Source of the DNA: Sphingobacterium sp. xlx-96
GTDB taxonomy: Bacteria > Bacteroidota > Bacteroidia > Sphingobacteriales > Sphingobacteriaceae
NCBI RefSeq assembly: GCF_011007365.1
Contig: NZ_WFKM01000013.1
Coordinates: 1-64,000, forward strand
Length of the DNA stretch: 64,000 bases
Direction: 5' to 3'
Shown: positions 48,127-56,986 of the stretch, one piece after another
Layout of the letters: each line of letters opens with the position of its first letter
Numbering within the stretch: the stretch's first letter is position 1
Made by a program: the position numbers and the translations under genes
Notes under the pieces: generated by a model
The model's input: the letters and a program-made list of their open reading frames with translations, nothing else
Told to the model about the DNA's origin: nothing
Database searches by the model: none

Positions 48127-49419
48127 TTATAGTGATGCTTTACGTATAGTGACCGCATTTTTGTGAGCGTGCAACCCTTCCAGTTCAGCCAGTATTTCTA
48201 CAACGGAACCGATCTGTTCTAGACCTTGTTCATTTATTTGTTGAAAGGTAATTTTTTTGATAAAGGAATCTGTAGAAACCCCCGAATAAGATCGAGCGTA
48301 TCCAGAAGTAGGCAATGTATGGTTCGTTCCTGAAGCATAGTCACCTGCACTTTCAGGAGTTAAGTGTCCTAAAAAAACAGATCCAGCATTGAGTATAAGA
48401 GAGGTGATAGACTGCCACGAATCCGTTTCTAGTATGAGGTGTTCTGGGGCGTATTGATTCGAAAAACTCATGGCTTTTCTTAAATCAGGAGTTAGTATAG
48501 CATATGAATTGGCCAGTGCTGCACTCGCGGTCTCCTTGCGAGGTAGCAGCTGAACCTGAGAGGCCAATTCTCTATTTACTTCTTCAATAAGATTAGCTGA
48601 TGTCGACACTAGAACTGCTTGACTATCGGCCCCATGCTCTGCTTGTGCTAATAAATCGGCAGCAACATAACTAGGATTTGCTGTTTCATCTGCGATAATA
48701 AGAACTTCAGATGGTCCTGCCGGCATATCAATACTAACGTTAGTTTGAGCTTGTATTATACTTTTAGCCTTAGTAACAAACTGATTACCTGGTCCAAATA
48801 TTTTATCAACTTTAGGGATGGTTTCGGTTCCAAACGCCATTGAAGCAATAGCTTGAGCTCCACCGACTAAGTATACACGATCTATTTTTAAAAGAGTAAG
48901 GCAGAATGCAATGAAACCGTTGATTTTACCCGACTTTTGAGGTGGAGAACAAACCACAATCTCTTTACAACCTGCTATTCTTGCCGGAACTCCTAACATG
49001 AGAAGAGTAGAAGGTAGAACTGCTGAGCCTCCAGGTATATACAAACCCACTCGTTCAATAGGGCGGATCTCTCGCCAGCATCTGACCCCAGGCATAGTTT
49101 CTGTTACTCTTTCTCTTTTCAATTGTGTACTATGAAATCGGTGTATGTTTTGAAAAGCAATTTCCAAAGCACGTTGCTGATCCCGGGAAATGGTAAGCGC
49201 TAGTTCTTCTATCTCATCTTTTTCGAGGTATATGTGTTCTAAGTTGACTTTATCAAACTTGGACGTATAGGCTTTCAACGCAATATCTCCATCTTTTTTG
49301 ACCTGATCAATTATACTGTTGACCGTCTCTTGAATGGCATTATTTGGATCGGTGTTGCGCAAGGTTAAACGTTGTACCTCAGTCGGTAGTAGGTTTTCGT
49401 AATTGTATACTTTAAGCAT
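48127..49419 (-). CDS. hisD: Histidinol dehydrogenase
   Basis: Last two steps of histidine synthesis (histidinol to histidine), zinc-dependent. A 430-residue protein with the family's FDKVNLEHI N-terminal segment, GLYIPGGSAVLPSTLLM, DMPAGPSEVLIIADE and the zinc-site region AEHGADSQAVLV with EHLILET. It overlaps hisG by a single base (TAATG). Confidence 0.96.
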   Translation of the reverse strand: MLKVYNYENLLPTEVQRLTLRNTDPNNAIQETVNSIIDQVKKDGDIALKAYTSKFDKVNLEHIYLEKDEIEELALTISRDQQRALEIAFQNIHRFHSTQLKRERVTETMPGVRCWREIRPIERVGLYIPGGSAVLPSTLLMLGVPARIAGCKEIVVCSPPQKSGKINGFIAFCLTLLKIDRVYLVGGAQAIASMAFGTETIPKVDKIFGPGNQFVTKAKSIIQAQTNVSIDMPAGPSEVLIIADETANPSYVAADLLAQAEHGADSQAVLVSTSANLIEEVNRELASQVQLLPRKETASAALANSYAILTPDLRKAMSFSNQYAPEHLILETDSWQSITSLILNAGSVFLGHLTPESAGDYASGTNHTLPTSGYARSYSGVSTDSFIKKITFQQINEQGLEQIGSVVEILAELEGLHAHKNAVTIRKASL

Positions 49420-50270
49420 TATAAAATAATTTTTTCGATTGGCATAACCACTATCCCTTGTGCTCCAGCCGATTTTAACTTATTAATTTTCCCCCAAAAG
49501 TCGTCTTCCGAAATCACCGTATGCACAGCGAACCAACCTTCCTCTGCCAAAGGAACAACAGTAGGGCTCTTTACTCCATGAAGAAGTTTAGTCACTTTTG
49601 GGAGATTTATTTTTTCAACATTTAACACGACATATTTAGTCTCTTTAGCACGAAGTACTGATCGTATACGCTGCAGTAATTCGCATAACACCTCGTTCTC
49701 TTCCAAACCTTCACGACCTATTAGTATAGCTTCGGACTTTCGAACATCAGCAAATGGTTTTAAACCATTGCTCTTCAATGTTCCTCCTGTAGACACTATA
49801 TCACAGATCGCGTCACTCAAACCTAAACCCGGAGCTATTTCGACAGAACCTGATATCGTCTGTATATCAGCGGTGATCTTATATTCCTGAAGAAAATTCC
49901 TTAAAATAACAGGGTATGAAGTAGCAATAGACTTTCCGCTCAGATCTTTAAGATCGGTGATTGTCGAATCTCTTGGAATAGCCAACTTTAGCATGCATTT
50001 TCCGAATCCCAACCTTTGCAGATAAGTAACGCTGGATTCCGTCTCATCGATTACATTTTCACCGACGATACCGATATCTGCTATACCTTCTTCCACGTAG
50101 CCCGGGATGTCATCATCACGGAGGAATAGAATCTCTAGATTGAAGTTAGAAACAGTAGTAATTAGCGAGCTTTTGTAATTTTCGAAATCAAGACCACAGT
50201 TTTTTAAGAGTTGAACTGACTTTTCGTTTAATCTACCCGATTTTTGGATAGCTATCTTTAAATTTTTCAA
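49419..50270 (-). CDS. hisG: ATP phosphoribosyltransferase, long form
   Basis: First and committed step of histidine synthesis (ATP plus PRPP). At 283 residues this is the long, hexameric form with a C-terminal regulatory domain (about residues 210-283) that binds histidine for feedback inhibition; no HisZ is needed. Conserved parts: AIQKSGRLNEKSVQLLKNCG, GIADIGIVGENVI, GLSDAICDIVSTGGTLK. Translation is followed directly by hisD. A histidine-rich leader peptide sits 84 bases upstream. Confidence 0.96.
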   Translation of the reverse strand: MKNLKIAIQKSGRLNEKSVQLLKNCGLDFENYKSSLITTVSNFNLEILFLRDDDIPGYVEEGIADIGIVGENVIDETESSVTYLQRLGFGKCMLKLAIPRDSTITDLKDLSGKSIATSYPVILRNFLQEYKITADIQTISGSVEIAPGLGLSDAICDIVSTGGTLKSNGLKPFADVRKSEAILIGREGLEENEVLCELLQRIRSVLRAKETKYVVLNVEKINLPKVTKLLHGVKSPTVVPLAEEGWFAVHTVISEDDFWGKINKLKSAGAQGIVVMPIEKIIL

Positions 50271-50353
50271 AATGAATTGCTTAGTTGAAATTAAACTATT
50301 ATTAATATTAAAATGAAATCGGAGGGGGATGCTTCACGTAGAAACACATAACA

Positions 50354-50413
50354 TTACATATCGCCAAACTGGCGATGATGCATATGAATGTGATGTGATA
50401 GCGATGTTATCAT
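50354..50413 (-). CDS. hisL: his operon leader peptide
   Basis: A 19-residue frame, MITSLSHHIHMHHRQFGDM, lies in the leader of hisG with five His codons among residues 7-13 (DNA 50375-50395). It starts about 20 bases after a consensus promoter. A 7-bp hairpin (ATCGCCA at 50360-50366, complement at 50370-50376) overlaps its end. Cluster density and placement are those of an attenuation leader peptide: stalling at His codons when charged tRNA-His is low would alter folding downstream. A perfect rho-independent terminator before hisG is not evident; only a weak six-pair stem with a bulge lies near 50310-50330. Confidence 0.7.
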   Translation of the reverse strand: MITSLSHHIHMHHRQFGDM

Positions 50414-50431
50414 TTATTAATAATAATTAGT

Positions 50432-50462
50432 CAAATTTATAGTTTTGTTAGAGAATGTGCAA
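50432..50462 (-). promoter_or_regulatory. Promoter of the his leader
   Basis: On the minus strand TTG (50462-50460), 20 bases, then TAAATTTG (50439-50432) match both Bacteroidota promoter elements with ideal spacing. Transcription is predicted to begin near 50426, about a dozen bases before the leader-peptide ATG. Confidence 0.75.
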
Positions 50463-50599
50463 GCTTTTTTTTCTTAAGATAAAAATTAAACAATCGTTTG
50501 CAATAAGATTCTACTCCTCATATTTGCATTGTCACTTTTTTGTTGCGTTCTTTTGAATCTATTATCTCTTATTTTAGATATTCTTATGAAGTAACAATT

Positions 50600-52198
50600 A
50601 TGAAAAAAATTCTATGTACAGCACTTGCTTTAAATCTACTGACAGTAGGTTTGGACGCGCAGACCACATCTGATCTCAAGACGATCAATAGCAGCTTGTC
50701 TATTTTTAATGATCCTGTCGCTACAGCTCTAAAAACTGGTGTTAATACCAAGGAGGTTAATAATATATTAGATCCTGTTATTAAAGGTGTGGCTTTACAG
50801 ATGTTGAAAGGAACTTATGATAATAGTTTCAAAATTAACACCTACAATGCTTTGCTTTCCCCCACAACATTAGGAAAAGAACTTAGTATCGGAAACGGGT
50901 ACAGTAAATACGAGAATATAACGGGCGTCTATTTACCATTAGGCAGACATGTTGTCTTGGTAGAAGGAATTGATAAGGATAAGAAAGTGAACTTGGTGAT
51001 TCCAAACTGGGAGCGCAAAGCGCCAAACCCTGAGGAGCCAACTAAGGATCCGAAAGGATGGGGAATAGAGAAGCAGACATTCGAACTGCAAAACGGAACC
51101 AATGTGATTGAATTGAAAGAATATGGAAGTTTGGCATATATCGACTATTTCTCGGATACCCCTTCAAAAGAAAAGCCTATCAAAGTCCACTTTATCACTG
51201 GCAAGACTAATGGATATTTCGATATCAAAAGACATAATAATACGGATTGGAATAAGTTAGTTGATAATGCGGTATTCCCGATACTGGATGGTATTGGAGA
51301 GCATATACAGATCGCTTATCCCGTTGAGGCGATCAAAAAGTATGCTTACGGAAAAGGAGTGGAGTTGATTAGTAATTACGACTCTCTTGTTTATCGACAA
51401 CATCGGATATTGGGATTGATTAAGCATGGGAGGGTACCTCAAAATAAAATTTTATCACGGGTAAATTATAATTATTATATGTTTAGAGACGGTGATGGAG
51501 TAGCATACATGGGAGACAAAAAAGGCTATGCAATGAATCTTGTGGTAGATCCTAATCGAGTCGTAAAAGGTGATCCGTGTTGGGGATTCAGCCATGAAGT
51601 CGGTCATGTGCATCAGACACGACCTATGTTTAATTGGGGAGGCCTAGGGGAGGTGAGTAATAATTTGTTTTCATTGTATGTAACACGTTCTTTCGGTAAC
51701 CCCACAAGAATATCCGAACAAGGAAATTATAAGACGGCAAAAGAAAAGATAATTGACGGTAAAATATCATTTCTACAGGATCCGGATGTCTTCAATAGAT
51801 TAGTTCCATTTTGGCAGCTACAGTTATATTTTGAGGGAGCTGGAGCAAATCCCGATTTTTATCCAGATTTGTTCCAAACGTTTCGTGATCAAGCAAACAA
51901 TAAGGATAGCTCTAATCAGGTGAAAAATACGAATTGGGCACAGGAACGTATGCAAGGCGAGCGAAATCCTGCAATTCACCAACTGAATTTTGTAAAAACA
52001 GCTTGTGAAGTTGCTAAAGTGGATTTAAGTGAGTTCTTCGATAAATACGGATTTTTCTATATTGGAGAGTTTGAGATGGATGATTACGGAAAGTATAGAT
52101 ATAAGATGACAGCAGATATGGTGGACGTTTGCAAAAATGAAATAAAGAAAATGGGATTGAAAAAGCCTGTATTGGATATCACATTGTTGAGGGATTAA
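50600..52198 (+). CDS. Secreted M60-family metallopeptidase
   Basis: A 532-residue secreted zinc protease. Signal peptide ILCTALALNLLTVGLDAQ; the active-site motif is GFSHEVGHVHQ with a likely further ligand in LGEVSNN (HExGHxxQ plus downstream Glu, about residue 327 onward). M60 (enhancin/SslE type) enzymes cleave mucin-type glycoproteins; the N-terminal half has a beta-sandwich-like region (GVYLPLGRHVVLVEG). The frame is open back to 50540 but only the ATG at 50600 gives a signal peptide. It stands alone with its own terminator. Confidence 0.88.
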   Translation: MKKILCTALALNLLTVGLDAQTTSDLKTINSSLSIFNDPVATALKTGVNTKEVNNILDPVIKGVALQMLKGTYDNSFKINTYNALLSPTTLGKELSIGNGYSKYENITGVYLPLGRHVVLVEGIDKDKKVNLVIPNWERKAPNPEEPTKDPKGWGIEKQTFELQNGTNVIELKEYGSLAYIDYFSDTPSKEKPIKVHFITGKTNGYFDIKRHNNTDWNKLVDNAVFPILDGIGEHIQIAYPVEAIKKYAYGKGVELISNYDSLVYRQHRILGLIKHGRVPQNKILSRVNYNYYMFRDGDGVAYMGDKKGYAMNLVVDPNRVVKGDPCWGFSHEVGHVHQTRPMFNWGGLGEVSNNLFSLYVTRSFGNPTRISEQGNYKTAKEKIIDGKISFLQDPDVFNRLVPFWQLQLYFEGAGANPDFYPDLFQTFRDQANNKDSSNQVKNTNWAQERMQGERNPAIHQLNFVKTACEVAKVDLSEFFDKYGFFYIGEFEMDDYGKYRYKMTADMVDVCKNEIKKMGLKKPVLDITLLRD

Positions 52199-52220
52199 TA
52201 TACCTGCTACAATTCTATAT

Positions 52221-52251
52221 AAACCCAAACACCTCATAAGTGTTTGGGTTT
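52221..52251 (+). terminator. Terminator after the M60 peptidase
   Basis: AAACCCAAACAC (52221-52232), seven-base loop, exact complement (52240-52251), then T-rich sequence. Confidence 0.85.
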
Positions 52252-52412
52252 ATATTTACCCTAAAAGATCGCAGTTTGTTATCATTTTATATTTAACATA
52301 ATGCAAATTATTAAACTTTTGTGCTTTTGAAAGAAGGTGTTGATCTTAAATATGCCATTTATGGATTCCATAGCCGAAATTTATTTGCTTACTTTGCATA
52401 AATATCTTAAAC

Positions 52413-53300
52413 ATGTCAAAAGCAGATAAAGCAGAAAAAACAATTTATTTTAGTATTTTAGGTAGTTTAGGTTTAGCTTTGATAAAATGGTTCGCCGGAT
52501 TCTTTGGGAATTCATTCGCTCTAATTGCAGACGCCATAGAATCTTCAACAGATATTTTTTCTTCAATCTTAGTATTATTAGGGATCAAATATTCCAAACG
52601 TCCAGCTGATAAGACTCATCCATACGGTCACGGGCGCATCGAGCCTTTAATAACATTTATAGTCGTGTTGTTCTTAGTTATGTCAGCAACCGTAATCGCG
52701 CATCAAAGTGTGATAAATCTACGGACGCCACATGAACCTCCAGCTGCTTGGACACTTATTGTGTTAGGAGGAATTATTTTATGGAAAGAAACAAGCTATC
52801 AAATTGTTAACAGACGTGCAAAAGCGTTAAATAGCAGTTCTTTGAAGGCCGATGCGTGGCATCATCGTAGCGATGCTTTAACTTCAATAGCTGCATTTAT
52901 AGGTGTTTCTATAGCAATATGTCTTGGTGAAGGGTATGAATATGCCGATGATTGGGCTGCTTTATTAGCTGCCGGTTTTATTTTATATAATTGTTATCGT
53001 ATTTTCCGTCCTGCTTTAGGAGAAATTATGGATGAAAATATCTTTGAAGATTTGGTCGATCAGGTCAAAGAAATGGCATTGCTAGTTGATGGTGTTCTTG
53101 CCACGGATAAGTGTTTTGTTCGTAAAGTTGGGATGTTTTATATCATTGACCTTCATGCTGTTGTGGATTCAGATTTGACAGTCAAACAGGGACACGATAT
53201 AGCTCATGCATTAAAGGATTATCTCATGGATAATATGTCCGACATCTCCAATGTTTTTGTGCATATTGAACCCTTTAATCCAGCTATGAAATGTGATTAA
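52413..53300 (+). CDS. Cation diffusion facilitator (CDF) transporter
   Basis: A 295-residue metal-cation exporter with six membrane helices. The metal sites are ADAIESSTDIF in helix 2 and DAWHHRSDALTS in helix 5, and a cytoplasmic C-terminal domain follows (IIDLHAVVDSDLTVKQGHD). Zn2+, Fe2+ or Mn2+ would fit. The TTACTTTG at 52389-52396 may be its -7 element. Convergent with TauE. Confidence 0.94.
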   Translation: MSKADKAEKTIYFSILGSLGLALIKWFAGFFGNSFALIADAIESSTDIFSSILVLLGIKYSKRPADKTHPYGHGRIEPLITFIVVLFLVMSATVIAHQSVINLRTPHEPPAAWTLIVLGGIILWKETSYQIVNRRAKALNSSSLKADAWHHRSDALTSIAAFIGVSIAICLGEGYEYADDWAALLAAGFILYNCYRIFRPALGEIMDENIFEDLVDQVKEMALLVDGVLATDKCFVRKVGMFYIIDLHAVVDSDLTVKQGHDIAHALKDYLMDNMSDISNVFVHIEPFNPAMKCD

Positions 53301-53312
53301 TTATCCACAGAA

Positions 53313-54107
53313 CTAATTTTTCAGAAGGAATTCGTTAATTATTATAAAGATTCCCACAAAAAAAATTAGAAATCCTAGTATTTTTTTTAATTGATTCCCA
53401 GTGAAGAATCGTAATAAATAGAATCCAATAAGCATTCCCAGTATCAAAGCACTTGTATACTGTAATACTAAATTCCAGTCAAATACAGTGAATTTTTCTA
53501 AATCTCCAACAAGTCCGAATAGGGAATTAATGGCAATAATAGCTAATGACGTAGATACGGCCCTTGTCATCGGCATTTTGTAAAAATTAATCAAAGCAGG
53601 TATAATTAAGAAGCCTCCTCCCGCCCCTACTACACCAGTTATAAAACCAACGCCTATACCCTGTCCTATTGTTGTCCCTTTGGAATATTTTTTTTCTATC
53701 TTCCAGTTCTGTTCGATTTTCCTGTTTATCATAGAGAAGGCAGAAAGAATCATAATACAGGCAAAGAAAATCATTAATACCGTATTTTGATGGATGCTCC
53801 AAGGGCCGATATTAAATACCTTCGGCACCAAAGGAAGAATAAATTGCCTTGTTAGGAAAACGGTAATTATGGAAGGAAGCCCAAAATCCAATACTTTCCG
53901 AAATTCTATCGTGCCTTTGGTGAAATTAATCACAGAGCCTATAAATGAAGATACACCAATAGCGAAGAGGGAATAAGTCGTTGATAAATTAGGGTCTACA
54001 TGCAAAATATAGACAAGTACAGGAACAGTTAGAATAGACCCTCCACTCCCCATCATCCCAAGAGTGATACCTATTACAACTGCCAATAGAGAACCGAAAA
54101 TTTCCAT
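53313..54107 (-). CDS. TauE/SafE family sulfite/organosulfur exporter
   Basis: A 264-residue membrane protein with about eight helices in two half-repeats. The paired family segments GITLGMMGSGGSILTVPVLVY and GVGFITGVVGAGGGFLIIPALI are plain. Substrate class is sulfite or organosulfonates; not determinable here. Confidence 0.92.
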   Translation of the reverse strand: MEIFGSLLAVVIGITLGMMGSGGSILTVPVLVYILHVDPNLSTTYSLFAIGVSSFIGSVINFTKGTIEFRKVLDFGLPSIITVFLTRQFILPLVPKVFNIGPWSIHQNTVLMIFFACIMILSAFSMINRKIEQNWKIEKKYSKGTTIGQGIGVGFITGVVGAGGGFLIIPALINFYKMPMTRAVSTSLAIIAINSLFGLVGDLEKFTVFDWNLVLQYTSALILGMLIGFYLLRFFTGNQLKKILGFLIFFVGIFIIINEFLLKN

Positions 54108-54306
54108 GCCTAAACACGGTAAATCTAATCAATTTTAGTATATGTAAGTACTTATTCAGCATAAAAAGTCTGCTTTTATAAAAATTAGTTATTAGGTAGG
54201 TTTAATTAGTAAACTTAATTTGTATTTCGTTTTTTATATTTTATTAAAGTAATTTGATTAAAATTGTTAAATTTGAAAACATCGAAATGTAATATTTATA
54301 ATAATA

Positions 54307-55638
54307 ATGCTAAACCTTAAGAATTTTATAAAACACGTAAAAGATCGGAATCCAAACGAGCCGGAGTTTTTACAAGCTGTAGTTGAAGTGGTTGAGGATC
54401 TTATACCGTATATTAACGAACATCATCCCGAGTTCGAAGAATTGAAAATTTTGGAACGTTTAACTGAACCCGAACGAGTTGTATCTTTTCGGGTAGCTTG
54501 GCTAGATGATGCAAACCAGATTCAAGTTAATAGAGGTTATAGAGTTCAGATGAATAGCGCTATAGGGCCGTACAAGGGAGGTTTGCGTTTTGCTCCAAAT
54601 GTTAATTTAAGTATCCTTAAGTTTTTAGCGTTTGAGCAGGTATTCAAAAATTCACTTACAGGTCTACCAATTGGTGGTGGTAAAGGTGGTTCCGACTTTG
54701 ATCCTAAGGGTAAGTCCGATAATGAAATCATGAGATTTTGTCAGTCTTTTATGACAGAGCTATATCGCCATATTGGGGCTGAGACAGATGTTCCCGCTGG
54801 AGATATCGGCGTTGGCTCTAGAGAAATCGGATATCTTTTTGGTCAATATAAGCGGATACAGAATAATTTTACTGGAGTTCTTACCGGTAAAGGTGTTCAT
54901 TGGGGTGGCTCATATATTCGACCAGAGGCCACGGGTTATGGACTTTTATATTTTGTAGAATGTATATATGATTTTATAAATGAAGATATTGAAGGCAAGA
55001 TTATCACTATTTCTGGAGCTGGGAATGTAGCCCATTTCGCTGCTGAGAAAGCAATCGCTTTAGGTGCAAAGGTAATCACCTTATCAAATAGCTCTGGTAC
55101 TTTGTATGATAAAGAAGGCTTCACTTTAGAGAAATTGTCCTACATTGGTAGTTTAGGACGAGAATTGCACAAATATACAAAGAGATATAAAGTAGCAACA
55201 TTTCATCCTGGAGAGAAGCCTTGGCAATTTAAATGTGATATTGCCCTCCCCTGCGCCACACAGAATGAACTGAACGAAGATGATGCCAAGAGGCTTATTA
55301 AAAATGGGTGCAAATGCGTGGCCGAAGGAGCCAATATGCCATCTACTGCGGAGGCTGTCAAAGTGTTCTTAAAAGCTAAAGTATTCTTCGCTCCAGGTAA
55401 GGCTGCCAATGCAGGTGGTGTAGCCGTTTCAGGCCTGGAGATGTCACAAAATTCTATCGGACAGCAATGGCCTTCAAGTAAAGTTGATGGCAGATTGAAG
55501 GCAATTATGGAAAATATTCATAAAGCATGTGTTCGTTATGGAAAAGAAGAAGGAGGCTATATTAACTATTTAAAAGGTGCAAATATCGGTGGGTTTATAA
55601 AAGTTGCGGAATCAATGAAGTCTCAAGGAGTTTTATAG
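54307..55638 (+). CDS. gdhA: NADP-specific glutamate dehydrogenase
   Basis: Links 2-oxoglutarate and ammonium to glutamate. The 443 residues fit the hexameric short form. Catalytic-site segment LPIGGGKGGSDFDPKGKS (about residue 120, with the active Lys), dinucleotide-binding SGAGNVAHFAAEKA and CKCVAEGANMPST are all present. Long AT-rich leader; preceded by the divergent TauE gene. Confidence 0.96.
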   Translation: MLNLKNFIKHVKDRNPNEPEFLQAVVEVVEDLIPYINEHHPEFEELKILERLTEPERVVSFRVAWLDDANQIQVNRGYRVQMNSAIGPYKGGLRFAPNVNLSILKFLAFEQVFKNSLTGLPIGGGKGGSDFDPKGKSDNEIMRFCQSFMTELYRHIGAETDVPAGDIGVGSREIGYLFGQYKRIQNNFTGVLTGKGVHWGGSYIRPEATGYGLLYFVECIYDFINEDIEGKIITISGAGNVAHFAAEKAIALGAKVITLSNSSGTLYDKEGFTLEKLSYIGSLGRELHKYTKRYKVATFHPGEKPWQFKCDIALPCATQNELNEDDAKRLIKNGCKCVAEGANMPSTAEAVKVFLKAKVFFAPGKAANAGGVAVSGLEMSQNSIGQQWPSSKVDGRLKAIMENIHKACVRYGKEEGGYINYLKGANIGGFIKVAESMKSQGVL

Positions 55639-55713
55639 ATTGTAATCGACTTTAATATTTAGGCATTTAAAAGGATTTTCCTTACTTTGCGAGCTTATAC
55701 AAATCAAAATAAA

Positions 55714-55959
55714 ATGAGGGTATTAGCAGAGCTACCACATCCAGACTGTAAAATTTCGATCTTCGGCATGAATCAGAAATTTATAATAAAATTTGAACAA
55801 GGAAATCTAGAACAGTCCTATAAGATAGCAGAAGCAGATGTTTTAAACGGGGTCAATGGTATATTTGAAATTTTAGATGAGCGTTTTATAAATAAAGTTC
55901 TTGAAAACTTCTCTACGATGAGATTGAGTTTTAACGAAACTTATAATAGATATTATTAA
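55714..55959 (+). CDS. Conserved hypothetical small protein
   Basis: An 81-residue protein (MRVLAELPHPDCKISIFGMN...) with mixed alpha/beta content. Relatives with the same opening (MRVLAELPHPDCKI) are familiar from Sphingobacteriaceae, but no function is known. A TTACTTTG -7-like element at 55682-55689 lies right before the frame start at 55687, so translation must begin downstream, favouring the ATG at 55714. Confidence 0.7.
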   Translation: MRVLAELPHPDCKISIFGMNQKFIIKFEQGNLEQSYKIAEADVLNGVNGIFEILDERFINKVLENFSTMRLSFNETYNRYY

Positions 55960-56010
55960 CATATTAATTTGTGTGTCAATAGAATAAAGGGGGGCATCGG
56001 CTCTCCTTTA

Positions 56011-56521
56011 TTATTTATAAAAAGAATTTTTTTTTCCGAAATTTGTAACTATTCGGGGTAGGGCTACAGATGCTTTCTCTTCAAAAAAACACATGTTTTT
56101 CCGATTTCTATTTATTGGGGGTATATGCGGATCAACAACAATGATTTGGCAATCCGAGTCCGCTTCATAAACTAAATTGGCAGCTGGATAAACTTGCAGG
56201 GAAGTTCCTATAACCAATACTTTTACTACCAGCCCTCTCGTGTAAGTCATCTATGTTTTGTGTTATTATAGATACATCAGCATACTTCTCCAACTCTACC
56301 AATGCAAAATGTGCAGCATTGGGGTGAGCCTCAATACATTTTTTTCTTCTTTCGTTATAGAATCGTTGCACCAGCTCAGGATTCATTCTCCATGCTTCTG
56401 GCGTAGCTACTTCTTCGATATGATACCCTTCCCAAAGTCCGTCATTTCCTCTGAATGTTTGTAGGCCACTTTCTGCTGAGATACCTGCACCAGTTAAGAC
56501 AACTACATTTTTAAGTTTCAT
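56011..56521 (-). pseudogene. cobB: Sir2-type NAD-dependent deacylase, internal deletion
   Basis: Sirtuins remove acyl groups from lysine with NAD. The N-terminal part (56165-56521) is intact: [24 protein letters not shown] and [12 protein letters not shown]. Immediately after, the frame turns to [12 protein letters not shown] and stops, while the C-terminal sirtuin part continues in the next frame ([15 protein letters not shown], to 56011). Between HERAG and LVIGTS about 75-80 residues of a normal protein are missing, including the catalytic His (in LHLHG) and zinc-binding Cys pairs. So a deletion that also shifted the frame lies near 56235-56245. Confidence 0.85.
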
Positions 56522-56580
56522 AGGTTACAAAGATAAAAAAACAATAAAATATGTAGTTTGATTTTATTGCACTACTAATG

Positions 56581-56877
56581 TTATTTGACGAAATAGCGAT
56601 GCTCTATGACCGTTACTTTGTCTTCTTCGTTAGTGATTTTATCAATAGCCGTTTTAATGGTACAATGTCCCGTAATCCCTCGATACATCAGCGCACCTCC
56701 GAGTGAGATCCCGGTAAAGGCTGCAAGAGGCCGTTTAATAATCTGTCTTATCCCTATCCCTAGTATAAATCCGCCCGCTACGACAGACAGTATCCTTTCG
56801 GAAGTCCCCAGATTTCTGTCTATACAATCCTCGTCAACTTTTTGTTTTATCTTCTCCAACGCATAGTTCAATAGCAT
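56581..56877 (-). CDS. YgaP-like (DUF2892) small membrane protein
   Basis: A 98-residue protein with two hydrophobic segments (ILSVVAGGFILGIGIRQI and LAAFTGISLGGALMYRGITG) and the DUF2892 pattern NLGTSERILSVVAGG with a GHC motif. Such domains are membrane anchors in YgaP rhodanese; here the rhodanese part is absent, as is common. Function unknown. Confidence 0.8.
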   Translation of the reverse strand: MLLNYALEKIKQKVDEDCIDRNLGTSERILSVVAGGFILGIGIRQIIKRPLAAFTGISLGGALMYRGITGHCTIKTAIDKITNEEDKVTVIEHRYFVK

Positions 56878-56986
56878 ATTCTTATCGTTTTAGTTTCGTT
56901 TATACAACAATCTATTTGATAATATGTTTTTTAGGACAGGTAATAAATTGTATATTGAAAAGGTATTTTTAATCGTAAATCAGGTA

